A DNA stretch of 64,000 bases, taken from NCBI RefSeq assembly GCF_910592395.1, contig NC_088312.1:21337292-21401291 (forward strand), written 5' to 3'. Below, piece by piece: positions 10,601-25,600 of the stretch. Source of the DNA: Lineus longissimus (lineage: Eukaryota > Nemertea > Pilidiophora > Heteronemertea > Lineidae). A program made the position numbers and the translations under genes. Under the pieces are notes generated by a model, which was not told the DNA's origin, did no database searches, and saw only the letters and a list, made by a program, of their open reading frames with translations. The stretch's first letter is position 1. Each line of letters begins with the position of its first letter.

Positions 10601-13600
10601 GTGAAATGGTTCCAAAAAGGCCCAATGATAGGACAGACCGTGACATGTCAATTTGGCTCCTGGTACCTTGGGCAGGTGTGACCATTGAATACCAGAAGGA
10701 ATGGGTACCAGCACCATATTTACAATCATGCATAAAGCTTCATGTATTTGCACTGCAGACAAAACGAGAAGTGGAGGATAGTTATATACGGTGTGAAAAA
10801 AAGCTTTAAAAAGCGGCATTCAGTTGACCCAAGACAAATTCACGAGGCCAGATTTCAAATTCAAATACTAAGGCAAAAAACGTTGGGAAGGTCAAGGTTG
10901 TTTGGGTGAGTTCAGGGGGGGGATTCCCCTCCCTGAACTCACCCAAAAATGTGTTTTTGACAATGGTTTTAGTTGAAAAATTTCAAAGAGAGCCTTTTGT
11001 GCCCCCCCCCATCAAAAAAAGCTCCCTACACCCCTGGCAAACAGCAAGAGTTTGTCTTGGCTACTGGATGTCCCTAAGGTTTAACGTGAGTGATGAGATG
11101 GTGCTGCTATACAGGTCATGAAAACCAAGGCCGACCATCAAGTTTCCAGAATGCAGCGCTGACAAAATCAGATTCGTTCCTCACCCAAACACTGTTGAAT
11201 ACCTGACATTTACTAATTTTGGTCTAGAATTTGTTTTTCATTTAGACATTGGTAACCCAGATGCTCTCTTGGGAGGGAACTATTTGTTGTCCCATATGGG
11301 CTAAAATTTCATGACATCATACATTTTCACATACTGTACCGAAAAGACTTTGGTAAAATGTCAAAACTCGGAAAATGACAGAACATGGAAAATGTCAAAA
11401 CATGGAAAATGTCAAAACATGGAAAATGTCAAAACATGGAAAATGTCAAAACATGGAAAATGTCAAAACTTGGAAAATGTCAGAACTTGGAAAATGTCAG
11501 ATCTGTGGAAGAAACAACGTCATTGTCAGCTCTGTATGTCAGAAACTTGATATTGCATGACCTTGAACCTTACCATTATCGTCACTAGGAATGAGATGTA
11601 TGCCCTCCATGACTATTACTAGCAGACGGCCGACGCCCTTCGCCTGGACGCTCTTGGCCACTACAGCCAAACCAAGCAGAAAAAACAGATCAAACGGAGC
11701 GAAAATAATAAATATTCATTGCATTTTTATCCAAATTTATCAGCACATAGAATCACTCGGTTCACGATGGCCAGTTGGAATGAACACATGCTGTGGCTCA
11801 AAAAAGACCTGCTGAAATCTTTTGTTTTGGTGAATTAAGGTTGTTTGAGAAAATGTTTGGGCGAGTCTCTTTTGGCCCGTCACAATTTTATCTGTACGAT
11901 TGGATACTACGTGGTTTACAAGATCAAAAATACTATCAACCGGCCAAAGCTGGGTGCACACTTTGTAATACAATGGACTGAAACAAGCATTCTAATGCTG
12001 CGACTGGTTCCTTGATCACAGCAGGCTGCAGAGCTAGCAATGAATTGATGTGACAGGCACGGCTAGAAGTGCAGGGCTTGCTAACGCAAAATCTTTGTCA
12101 GTGACTGTAAGACGTCGCAAGATGACAGGCTTGTGATAGACTGTAGTCAGCTCTGAACTCTGTGCATGTTATAGAAATTGTGATTTTTTAGCAGAAAGCC
12201 ACTGTACACTTGGATCATCGCATCACATCCACAATTCTCCTGCCTGGTTCGCACCCCGCTTCAGAGAGCAAACATTTCTAGGGGTACCTCCCCAAGCTTT
12301 CCACACTTGGTACAGCCATGATATTCATTTGAAGATGTTATTGAATATTCACAAATGCTGTGGCCTGGTCAACTGTCCTTCCCTACATGAGCTACCCTCA
12401 TGAGATGCCTGTTTATGGCTGTGGCCTGCTCAACTGTCCTTCCCTACTTGAGCTACCCTCATGAGATGCCTGTTTATGGCTGTGGCCTGCTCAACTGTCC
12501 TTCCCTACTTGAGCTACCATCATGAGATGCCTGTTTATGGCTGTGGCCTGCTCAACTGTCCTTCCCTACTTGAGCTAGCCTCATGAGATGCCTGTTTATG
12601 GCTGTGGCCTGCTCAACTGTCCTTCCCTACTTGAGCTACCATCATGAGATGCCTGTTTATGGCTGTGGCCTGCTCAACTGTCCTTCCCTACTTGAGCTAC
12701 CCTCATGAGATGCCTGTTTATGGCTGTGGCCTGCTCAACTGTCCTTCCCTACTTGAGCTACCCTCATGAGATGCCTGTTTATGGCTGTGGTCTGCTCAAC
12801 TGTCCTTCCCTACTTGAGCTACCTTCATGAGATGCCTGTTTATGGCTGTGGCCTGCTCAACTGTCCTTCCCTACTTGAGCTAGCCTCATGAGATGCCTGT
12901 TTATGGCTGTGGTCTGCTCAACTGTCCTTCCCTACTTGAGCTACCCTCATGAGATGCCTGTTTATGGCTGTGGCCTGCTCAACTGTCCTTCCCTACTTGA
13001 GCTAGCCTCATGAGATGCCTGTTTATGGCTGTGGTCTGCTCAACTGTCCTTCCCTACTTGAGCTACCTTCATGAGATGCCTGTTTATGGCTGTGGTCTGC
13101 TCAACTGTTCTTCCCTACTTGAGCTACCTTCATGAGATGCCTGTTTGTGGCTGTGGCCTGCTCAACTGTCCTTCCCTACTTGAGCTACCTTCATGAGATG
13201 CCTGTTTATGGCTGTGGTCTGCTCAACTGTCCTTCCCTACTTGAGCTAGCCTCATGAGATGCCTGTTTATGGCATAATCATCTTGGCGTAGAAAGGAAGG
13301 CCGGTTAACTTTGAGACCATAGTGTATGTAAGCAATGTTCGCAACACAAAAGGAATTCAGCACGAACTGAAATTACATCATTACCCTATCTCAATCAAAA
13401 TTATAACACATTTGAGTCAACTGGGAATTCCATGAAAAGGACTGCGTAATTATATAGACATTTACACAGAAAGAAATATTTTGATAAAATGATGAAATGA
13501 AAATGGCTGCCTCCCTTTAATGAAACATATTCCTAAATGAAGAAGAAAATATTATGAATTTGCGAGGAATAGATCGAAACATTGGGTGACAGGAAGCGGG

Positions 13601-16600
13601 AAGGCTGCTTTACACAGACAAACCTCAGACCTAGGATCGTTCGGACCTCAAACCTCAGACCCAGGATCTTTCGGACCTCAAACTTCAGTCAAAGGATCTA
13701 TCAGACCTTAATTGATTTAATTTGGGTTTAGAATGGTGAAGGTTACAATAGTGAGTAATAATTGCTCAGTGTTTTCTTAATTTTTAATTTGTTGCAGATT
13801 CTACAGGGTGGCCCAGAATTATTTTCCCTCACACAACGGATACACAATAGAATTCTACTGTGCACGGGAAAATAATTCTGGGCCACCCTGTAGTGTAAAC
13901 TGTACATCTATCATAAATTTCATCAAAATAGCCCTCCTGCTTGAAGTTCCTGCAGATGAGGAGCTTGAGATCCCTGGACCGGGGAAGTCAGACAAAACGC
14001 GCCCGTCTCCCAGTATGCCGCAATGACAGCAGGCCTCACAGCGCTGGCATCGCGCCTTACCCTTGTTATTCGCCACGATAAGATCTGAGGCCTCTTGGAC
14101 AACCAACAGAAGTCGGCCATCAGGTACCATATCTAATTTCACTAAAGAAAATCAAACATTCGTGAATTTGAAATGCTTAGTTGAAATTTTGTCAACAGGA
14201 TTTTAGTTTCGATGAGCATCTACATTGGTAATTGCTGGTATGGACTTTTAAAACATTTGATACAGATTTCAAACCAAAAACATTTTTTTAAATCCTACGA
14301 TTTTTTCATTTCTACTTACAAGAATGTGCTCTTTCTCTCTTTTTTCTTTCAACTGATAGATAATTCTTCGATTGCTCGTCAATTTTTTTCACCCAAGTAT
14401 CTCTGGAAATAGAAAGAATGAAGTCAAAAACTGATACGAATATTCTCGATTTGTGAAAAATAAAAAATTGAAATTAAAAAAAAAAATTCTGGAAAAACAG
14501 AAAGAAATCTTCTTAAAAGTTCTGAAAAACAGAAAGACAATCTGTAATCCACCAAAATAAGAAGTCTTTTTTACCTGAAATTTTCACGAATAGCAAAAAA
14601 TTAAAGGCCACAAAAACTCCAGCTTACCTTTCTGAAGTAGAAGGTGCCTTCAAGCTGTAGACGCGGTCTATATGCGAGAGGAGAAAATGTGTCCCGTCAC
14701 TCGTCTCTGTCTCGCTGGGGAAACGTACCGTAACCTCATTAAGGAATATCGGCTGAAAATATATGACAAAAAATTTTCAATAATTTTTTTAATTTATAAT
14801 GATAATTTATTTGATTCAGCAAAAATTACCAAAGATGCCCTAGTACCCAAACATTTTTCAAGCAACTTACATTTTTGTACATCCTGTATTTGACCTTGGA
14901 ATCAAAGCTGAAGGTCGATGTGGTGTTCCCAATCGGTACACACAAGAGGAGAAAATCGTTGAACAAAAACGCCACAAGCTGCTTCCCACTTTTATTCTGA
15001 AAAATACAAAATTCCATCTCGATTTAGTCATCCTAGAACTGCGTCTACTGGCCTCAATCGTGATAGGCATGAAAAACAATGTAAAAGTGCAACTTTTAAA
15101 ATCATCAAAACACTTCCCAAGGAATTAGTCTTTTCACCACCATTTAGGCTAGAACTTGAAATCCTAAAGCTATTAGAACTCCATCAAAATGAAGTGAGTG
15201 CCAATTTTAAGCGTGCGAGTCTCTGTATTCTTCCTTATCTCTGTGCAGTGCACTGGTGTAGAGCACTCATATCTCTGTGCAGTGCACTGGTGTAGAGCAC
15301 TCACATCTCTTTGCAGTGCACTAGTGTAGGGCACTCATATCTCTGTGCAGTGCACTGGTGTAGAGCACTCATATCTCTGTGCAGTGCACTGGTGTAGAGC
15401 ACTCATATCTCTGTGCAGTGCACTAGTGTAGGGCTCACTGGAATGGAAAGTCAAACTGTTGAAGGACAAAGGAGTGATTTCAGAAGTGAGAGAACCCTAC
15501 CTTATATAACGTCCCAGAATACACAAACTTCCTCGGACCTAGCGTGTTTGTGACCGCATTAAAACTGAGTTTCTCGGGTAGACCTTCACACAGCACGTGC
15601 AGCTGAATCCACTCGAGCTTATCTGAGTTGTCTTTCTCTCGGACGCCTTCATTGACTTGACTGCATAACTCTTCAGCCTTCGTGAGTGCGTCCACTAAAT
15701 TCTGGTGATCTGGGTGAGAATCGGGTGTATATTCCAAAATCTGGAAAAAACAGCCATGGCACTGGTTATGTCAATTATATTTTTTGTGTTATACTGAATG
15801 ACGAATATAGCTTTAAGTTGCTGCAGGGTTTCCCAAGTCACCATAGCATTTTTCTTGGTACAAACAATGGGAATGTCCAATAAGCCAAACAAAGGGAGTC
15901 CCAGATGTCCTGATCCATCACTAAAGAACAAAATGACAGGATATGAATGCTATCTTACCTTGGATATCATGAGGGGATATTTACAGATTCGTTGCATAGG
16001 CTTCAGCAGGAAGCTGCTCAATGGCATTCCTTTCGTCCTCGGGTCCGTCACGCAGCGCTGAAATCAACAGGAATAAAATGATCATGTTTATTCCGCCAGC
16101 ACCGAATGCCAACTCATACTCCTTCCAGCAAATGACTTCAGATGGTAAGCCATACTTGTTCTTTACCCTCAAGTATTTCTCATGTCCCATATTACTCATG
16201 GAATGTTTAAACCTGCAACAACCTTGCTCTATACTTTCCTGACACTGCACCACCCTACCTTGCATACTTCCTTGAAATTCGGGTTTGAATCATTCCTGTG
16301 CTGTAGGAGAGCAGCAGCCTTCAACTGACAGCTGCAGAAGCGAATATATGGCGTCAAATGGGGAAGCTGAAATCGGGAACGAATATGCATCAATCAACAA
16401 TAGAAGATCTGGTGGGTGAGGATGTGAAAGTCCTGCTCCGAGGAAGGGAAGCATCACAACAGAGTAGTGCTTCAGCCAAAGAGTTTTAGTAGGGTGAAGC
16501 ACTCGGTCTTTTCCAAATTTTCATTTTGCCCTTTTTCAAAAGTGACTGATGCGTTTCAACTTTAAGCAGGGCACTACACCCTGCCTTTTTCAGGCAGAGC

Positions 16601-19600
16601 CCTTCTCTCCAAGAGCTAGAACAAGAAAGTACTTACACTTTCACAGAGAATATCCCCTATCACAGTTATTGCCTGTCCTTCTCCTATCATCTTTTTCCTC
16701 ACACGAAGACCCCTGAAATCATAAACAGAAACACAATGAAAAACATGCTTTTTAGTCGAGTTGGGAGGGGGGGGGGGGGTTGGTGCTCCTGTCAGTATTT
16801 GAAAAGGACAGGGAGCAACTGTGCAGTGAAGTTACATTTGTAATATCAACAAAATTTTACTGTTTTGAGGGATCTCAACAAGAAAATGGGGTCTTAAAAT
16901 GCATGCTCTTTACCTCTTGACGTTAAGTAGGAATGTCAACTAATGACTTGGGAAGCAAAGGAGGCCCATGTGTAAATTTTCAAAGATTTCATAATGATGT
17001 CTATTCCGACTCCAATGCTTACTTGAGCAGTTTCATATTGCACACAATGAGTTCCTTCCAGTTGACGAACACCATCTGAAGTTCATCATCCGTCAGTGTC
17101 TTGCTTTCGGCCAGAGGCTCATAAAACACCTGAAAATGTCATAAATTTGCAAGTTGTTCACTGGACACTCTCTGCTAGCCGAAAGATTTCTATCCAGGAC
17201 CGCTACAGTGGCTAGAGTGAGCGAGAACGTTTGAGAATCTTGAAGGAAAAAAAATCGGAAAAATCAATGGTGACAATTTTAAACCTTTATTCATCATCAT
17301 TCATCATCATTACCGGCGTCGTAACCCTATTGGATTTTTGCCGGAGGTATGGAGTCCACTATAGGCTACAGTCCACCTATGTGGGATCTTTTACTTGCCC
17401 TGGCATAGATACTCAGGTACAAGGGACCACGGCTTGTAGTCTCATCCGACCGACCCTCGACTATTTCATACGTTAATGTACGTGTTGTGAAGAGCCAGGA
17501 ATTTTAGTTCCTTGAAAGCCACGCCGGTTCATCCAGAAATACAATCCTGGGTTCTCCCCGGGAGCTAACCTGGGCCCTATTGCGTGGTAGCCAGCAGTGT
17601 TAACCACTAGGCTATGAGGCTTATACATGGAAGGTCACAAGTTAACCCTTCTATTTTCCTATTACAAATGTATATCACATCGAGATCAAAACTGTGTTTA
17701 GTAAGTTTCATTTTGACACCATAATCTTTTTCGTTATCTACACATTGTAACGTCAGGTCATAATTTTCGGGACGATGGGAGGCAAGGCGTGTCACAAACT
17801 ACAGAGGAACATGTGATGTGGAATCCATCAACGCGTCTGTAGTACTTACTTCTAAAACAAACGACATATCCTCAACATAAGACTCCTCCGTATTTATCAA
17901 CTCTTGGATGTGATTCTGGCGCTTCTTTTCCATGGGTGACGTTGCGAGCAAGACGTCAGGATCAGCATCCCCTGAAAGCAGACGACACCAACATCAAGGA
18001 CTTGAAATCAACGAAAGATACTTTCGCAGATCTGAAAAGCTTCATAGCTTGGTGATGATATAGATTTAAGCAAGAATTAATAAAGACTAGCCTTTATTAA
18101 CTCTTGATTTAAGCTGGCATTTGATTTCATCACAAGCAAAGATGAACCTATTGTAAATATTTCATCCGTACACAATCACTCTGATGTCCACTTCTGTGGT
18201 TCTTGGACAAAAGATCTGGACTAAAGATCTGGTCCGACACTATTTCAAGACTTTCCTCCTTTAAGATCTGGTCATATGTGAACAAGTTGGAGGCTTTTGT
18301 TCCTAGCTTTCATTGACTATTCTGAATACAGACTCCTTCTCTCCATCATTCATGGCTCCAAGAGCTGGTATCGACTCTGTCGATTTTAATCTCCTGTCCC
18401 TTGGTGATACAAGGCCAACTTTAGGACTTGCTACGTTCCCCTGACAGAGAGCATATTTCCGGCCGCTCTCACCAATGTATGTGTTATCATTACATTTGCC
18501 TCCAATTTGATAGATGGCACCACATTTTACTAGGGGGGGGGGGGGTACCATTGAATGGAGACCAAGACGAAATAGCTGACAGAATCGCTGTATTATTCAA
18601 ATTCAAGAGATGATTCATCCTGAGACAAACTTCTTGATCTCCTTCTTATTTTGCACCACTTTAAGCAAGAATGACTCCACTGATCTTCAGTGAAATAGAA
18701 AAGTGATCATCTTATATACATAATCCACATATTTTATTATGACAATAATTTGACATCACATTTACATGACACCTAATACATACAGTAGCGTATATCTAAA
18801 GATTTCATAATAACGAACTGCAGAACCTGTATTATCTACATCTGTTTATACTGGCATCTCATCATAGCTTGAGGTGAATATGATTATGCTTGAATTCAAA
18901 CAACTGGATACTCAAATACAACAAAAACAAAAAAAAGGAGAGAATCATTGGCCGACAGTCTTCTCACTCATTTCAGCACTGGAGAAATCTTTCAATGAAC
19001 GCTATTTCGACGAACTCCCTTGAAAATAAAATCCACACAACCAAATTCACATTGCTTTTTTTATATTGGCTTGGGTAGTAAACATTACCGGACCACAGCC
19101 AGTGTTTTTCTGCAAGAGTGCATTTTTACCCCAAATAGCATTCCGCGACGTTACTATTTATAGCTCACAAGGTCATTTGAATAAGATATTGATGACGTTT
19201 TAGTCACGTGACAGTCGGACATCGACACTTAATTCTACACATTTGAGCTTATTTCAAAGTCAATTATCTTTGACCCTGCATTGTTTTTAGCATGAATGAT
19301 ACCATAGAGTCAGAGAGAGAAATATTCAGAACAATTATGTAGTATTTCCAACACTCGGACATGTGCCAGATTGAATCTAACTGCCCTAGTTAGAAAGCCT
19401 GAATCCATTACGAAACCGCATGTTTGTCCGACATTGCCTGTAATTCAGCGATGGGGAAATAGAGGGCAGCAGCTGCAGTGACGTCATCTTCGCGGAATGC
19501 TATTGAAGAGTTCTATCCCAAAACATGCTAAGTGCCATATCATGACACCCAATATTTTGGAATCAACCATAAAATGGCAATGTTCTTGACTTATCTGTCT

Positions 19601-22600
19601 TCTCAATTTGATATTATAGATTAACTAAATGGCAGATGATAACCTACTATTTCAGAGCAACAAGTATTTTTGATACACAAGCAGTCAGCTTCTTATGCCT
19701 CAGGTTCAATAGTTGTACATCAAGTGTCCACGATTACATCAAAGGTACAGTCGAGCAACTGAACTGTTGAAAAGTGCACGACATATATTTGGAATATTGT
19801 CTTTCTCATTGATGCTACATGTAACACGGTGGATAATATTCTACTGGCCTTATATCTATCATCATCACTGTCGAAGTTGCATCGTATAAAAACACTGATT
19901 GTCACATCTAACATTCATGATATTCATCTACACAACCTTCATGTGCTCAGATTTGTATCAACAGTGCAGGTTACAGGTGGTACGGACTCAATACGTTAAA
20001 GGGAGGCCATAGGCAGGAACCAGGTAGGTCAGATGTTACACAAAGTTGACAATAGGGGTCTCTGCTACCTGACAGCACAATGAAAGTGTTCGTGCTCGTA
20101 CAAGAGAAGTAATTATCGCTGAATTAAACACGAACAAGTAACTTAAGTGTGCATATCAGTCATCCAATCCTCCAATTTGACCCCCATCTCCTGCCTATAG
20201 TCCCTGTTAAGGTAATACCGTTATTTTTGTTAGACTGTTAACTGGTGCCCTATTTCGATCACTTATAAATATGGATTGATTCTGAAACAACAAGTGTCAC
20301 ATGTCTAACAGTTTTGAGCTATACTTAATGACAGAAATGCATCAGAGATTATATACTGAATAACTGAACACAAATGGACAGAGTCCAAATATTTACATAT
20401 GGCATCATGTTTTGTATTCTAGAGTTAACACATTACACACTTTTTTTGATTCGTGCTGTGGTAATTGCCAAGTTTGTAACCAGATAGTCAAGACTTGATC
20501 TGAGACATAGTATTGACGTACATAGTATCTTGTAATTGTTTGGTCTTGACTTTAGTTTAGACCTAACTTTTGTGCATTGGAAGTCTAACAACAAACCGAT
20601 ACAAGTAAATGCTCTGTCTAAACTATAGTCTAAACTATAGTCTACAGACCTACCATTTTGTACCACAGTAGTCTATACTGCCAATGTTCAGTCTAACAAG
20701 TCTAAAGTGGATTTCGTGCGACAGTACAGTGGAACTTTCCTTAGCGGACACCTCTCTGTTAGGGACAACCTCTCTATCAAGGACACTAGTTTTGGTCCCA
20801 AATTGGTACTTTCCATTCAATTTGACCTCTCTTATCAGGACACCTCTCTATCAAGGACAGCATTTGTCAGTCCCGAGGGTGTCCTTAATAGAGATGTTCT
20901 ACTGTAGTTGATAGCTTCAACATCATATTTGTGCTTGTTACTCATGTAAACTTTTCGTGTAAACCATAGTTTAGACTTCATTTTATAGTTCGAAATAACA
21001 ACATCATTAATAGTAATGGTAATGAAAATGATGTATAAAACTCGAATGCCAGTTTTTTGTAGTTCACTATGAGAACATAGGAGACTCAAAAAACCTAACT
21101 CTTGAGTTAAATCCATCTTTTCATCACTGTTCAGCACTCTAATGCAACTTAAAGAATATTGTTGATAAATGCACTTATGGTTTGCATCAGAAATGAGTAT
21201 GGAACAGTCACACCAGTTTGGCAGGTACACATCCAGATACACATATGACTAGACATAGAACAAAATCAGGTCATGGGGCGGACCACTGCGACCAGACTGA
21301 AATGGGCAGTCGAGAACACTACATAGGTCGTCTAATGGAAAGGAAAAATTGTTTTTTCAATACAGCAATGACTTTATAGGGAAATAACTGACAGTGCGTG
21401 TACAAACAGGTTATAAGAGTTTCAGTTTACAGTTGATAGGGAGAAGCATTTTTGTTCAGGCCTCAAGGGTGAAGTCAGAAAAAGCTTGAAAATCGACAAA
21501 AAGTTTATGCTCGAGAGATTCTTTTTTAAACGGTTTCTATTGATTTGATGAAGCGACGAAGGCTTACTTTTTCCAAAAGTTACCAAAATTTTCTGTCTTA
21601 CTTTTTGATATTTGTGACCCGCTCTACCAAAACTAGGCGCTTGTCGCATCTGAACTTGACAGGTTGATACGGACTTGTTGTTCATTTCCCTATTGTAGAC
21701 CTTTTGTGAAATGTGACCAAATCAGTTTGTAATAGATTTCACAAAAGGTCTACAATAGGGAAATGAACAACAAGTCCGTATCAACCTGTCGAGTTCAGAT
21801 GCGACAAGCGCCTAGTTTTGGTAGAGCAAGTCACATTTGTTGACATTTCTGCTCCATCCCTTGCCTGTAATGGGTTAATAGTGCCACATGGATTGGTAAT
21901 ATGCACAGATAAAGGGCCTAGTGTTGAATGTGGGTTTGGCAGCAAGAAAGCTACACAACATAAAAAACAAAACATGAAATCAACTGTGGAAAAAAATTCA
22001 CGGATTCGAGGCGACGGTTGCATGACCTGTCCATCTTTTCCATCGACCCACGACCACACACACGTCTCCCGTCCAAACTATGCATATTACCACTCCTGAA
22101 AATGAGAAATATTAACCCTCTCATGGCAACAGGACTACAATATCATAGCTGGCACATGAAGTTTTCAAACACTTATATCGACCACAGTCCTGTAATATCC
22201 AAGTTCACCCAGTCTGGATTGAAAACTTTGAAAACTCATCTACAATCCATCAGCAAGAACCAAAGTTTGTCCCAGAATAAGTTGTTCAGAATTAAAACGT
22301 AAACTTTTCGCTTTACTTCAATAACGTTCAACAAAATGTGTTGATTACAGCGATTTATGACACTAGACACCTCGGGAAAACCCAACAATCGCTTTTTTCT
22401 GAGACACCCATTGGTAAAAACTGAAATGTATTTTACAAAGAATCTGTTGACCTTATTTGCTCTCGTTTCAAAGATGAAAATTTAGAAACCCTGTACAATC
22501 ACTATAAATTCTCCCAACCCAACTCAAAACTTCTGATTCTTGACATTAGTATTTTTCCTCAATACCTGTTAATAAACTGACTGATAGTATTCTCAAGGGG

Positions 22601-25600
22601 CCTTAACATGGCCAAGAAATATGCCCAAAGACTAGGGGCACAGTAACAAGGCCAGCCATAGCCTGTCAACAGTTTCAGATAAATTAAGTACAATATTAGT
22701 AAGAGTGATTATACAATGGTACTTAAATGGTTTTAGTAAATATTTCCATGGATGAAAAACTAAAAGGACGGGGACATTCACCAGGTATGCACTCATAAGT
22801 CACAGAAAACATGGCCATGCAGGGCTACAATATAGCAGGGAATTAGAACAATTTTGTTATCTGGGAAGAATATTTCAGGGTTAACCAGCATATCTAGAAA
22901 TTTTAGCAGCATGGAGATTAAGAATGTTTGTATTATGAAATTTTTTACAAATGGTCTTAAGAATTAGACGTCTGCTGCTAAATAGCTTTTAAGGGCATTA
23001 TAACTTACAGGTAAGGCGATTATTTTAGAAGTATGGAGCAAAAGCTTGGGAATGTCCAACGGCCAATGTCATCATTCTCCGAGAGACAATACCATGCTGG
23101 ATAACTAGGTAATATAGAATAAATCTAATTGGATTATCAACTTTAACACCAAATCAGTAACATTGAAAAGGAAAAAAACAATTTTAATAAATTGGTAAAA
23201 TGGTGGAATGTTTTTTCTGCAACCAGTAGAATCAAAGAAAGTTGGTAAAATTAGGTACCTGTACTCTGAGGTTTGTCAACGTCAAGTAACAGAACCAGTA
23301 TTAGTTAACAGAAGACAGTAACATTCATTAAAGCAATCATGCCCAGGGATGTGCTTGGTTGGACTATCAGTCATGGCAATCATGCCCAGGGATGCGCTTG
23401 GTTGGACTATCAGTCATGGCAATCATGCCCAGGGATGCGCTTGATTGGACTATCAGTCATGGCAATCATGCCCAGGGATGCGCTTGGTTGGACTATCAGT
23501 CATGGCAATCATGCCCAGGGATGTGCTTGGTTAGACTATCAGTCATGGCAATCATGCCCAGGGATGCGCTTGGTTAGACTATCAGTCATGGCAATCATGC
23601 CCAGGGATGCGCTTGATTGGACTATCAGTCATGGCAATCATGCCCAGGGATGCGCTTGGTTGGACTATCAGTCATGGCAATCATGCCCAGGGATGCGCTT
23701 GGTTAGACTATCAGTCATGGCAATCATGCCCAGGGATGCGCTTGGTTAGACTATCAGTCATGGCAATCATGCCCAGGGATGCGCTTGATTGGACTATCAG
23801 TCATGGCAATCATGCCCAGGGATGCGCTTGGTTGGACTATCAGTCATGGCAATCATGCCCAGGGATGCACTTGGTTGGACTATCAGTCATGACTACTCTG
23901 TATTTAACCAATTTCACAGAAAAAAAAAAAAATTTTAATCTGCAAATTGCAGCGTTTATACACCTTTCCAGAAATGGGGCGCTGATTGTCCGAAATAGTG
24001 ATGTCATAAGGGGAAACTAGGCCTTATGGTGGAGGGACAAAGGAGATAGTCATGGTTGACCAACACACTTGAATGCCTTTAATGACGGACAAGGGGGAAA
24101 AAGTTAGTTCCAATGCAAGCCACCAATTTCGACAGCATGTATTGAACTATGACCACTAGCTGAACAAATTAGTGTGCATTTGTTTTGACTTTTGAAAAAG
24201 GCAGTGTACTTAAAAGTTCTCCAAATGATCCAAATTATGCATGTGATTAAATGTTTTGATATGCTGAAGGTGTGTAAAGCTGCGGTGATTTTAACTTTCA
24301 GTAAATTTCAGCAAAAGCCACAAAAAATTTTTAACATTTGTTACTATTCTAACAGTGTAAGTCAGTGCGCACAAACTATCCATGCATTAGTAGAAATCAC
24401 TGGAAAGATAGTGAATTGCGATTGTCCAGATATTTGATATTACTTTAAAACCACTTCAAGAGACGTTCAATTTTGGATTCAAACCATATCACCATCACCT
24501 CAAAGCCTAAGAGGGATGCATCGCACACACAAACCAGAGGACTAAGGATAGTTGCCAGGTTATTAACCAACACTTTATTCAGATTTTCCAACTGGGTAAG
24601 TGTTTGAAATCCGATCCAAAAGTGTTCAATAGGTGAATGAAGTTTTGCTCGATTCGAACAAAGTTTTCTTTTTTGTCCTTGGCGACACAACTCTTAGTCC
24701 TTCTGAGAAGGAGGCACACACATTTATAAATATGGCGCATGCAAGTTTTTATCTGACAAAGAGAGCAAATAAGGTGCCAGTTTTTGAAAACTAATCACAA
24801 ACTAAACATATTTTCCAACTCAAGTTGACAAACTTGAGGAGGATAACATTTCCAAGTAAGAATCAAGCTGGCCAGAATTCTGCTTCACAATTAGTACATG
24901 TCATGCTTTGGCAGTCATGATAATGATATTACTGCGTCGATACAATTAAGCTTTGATGGCGTACATTGCTGACACGATTAGGCTGTTTGATTGGCACAGT
25001 AGCTAGACTTTGTATATAGAAAATCCCGACATTCTATATAGATAACGTTAACTGCCACAGAGTTCGATGGCCATACATTCTCTATAGATGAGAAATGACA
25101 ATTCTATATAAATATGCTTTATATGCAATAATATGCTATATGGATAATTTAGGAGCTTTTCTGGCAAGCTTGATATGACATGAACTCTAGGTGGGAATCT
25201 GGCACTGGAGACCTGTGTGTGGGCGTGGGTCGGTGGACAGACATGGACAACCACATGCACCGTCGCTGTTCCTAAGAAAGAGAGAAAAAGAGAGCAAGGC
25301 ATCAGTCTAGCATACGAGAGGGCGCTATAATTTCGCTTGGGTGGGAGTCTACGGGTATCTGGGTCACACTGGTTCGCCATATCGAACAGGCTAGATGCAA
25401 CATTAGACTTGCCAGACTCCATTGTTGAAGATGAAATCGAGAGACGAAAGGATCCAAGTCTGACGTGTATTATTTTGGCAAATTTTTACTACCAATTTTG
25501 ATTCGCGCAAATAAAAATCGTCAAGGTTATTCACGTGGGTGACCTCTAAAGGTTTACAACAAGCAAAGTCTAAAAGCTTTCAATATTCTAATTCTATCGG

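Noticed and set aside
12355-13273. CRISPR-like regular array
   Set aside because: Units are directly abutting tandem repeats without unique spacers, in a eukaryotic intron; it is a minisatellite.
23339-24020. Open frames of 136-137 codons through the 43-bp array
   Set aside because: They are the same repeat read in three phases (43 = 3n+1); no gene features.
24445-24690. 81-codon minus-strand frame as an alternative ITSN exon
   Set aside because: No acceptor/donor pair with phase 1-1 and no similarity to intersectin linkers.
25048-25422. Possible extra ITSN exon before the DH domain ([20 protein letters not shown]...)
   Set aside because: An acceptor-like 'tttctttcttag' is present, but joining it to exon 30 (phase 1) creates TGA at once. 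No fitting donor and phase were found.
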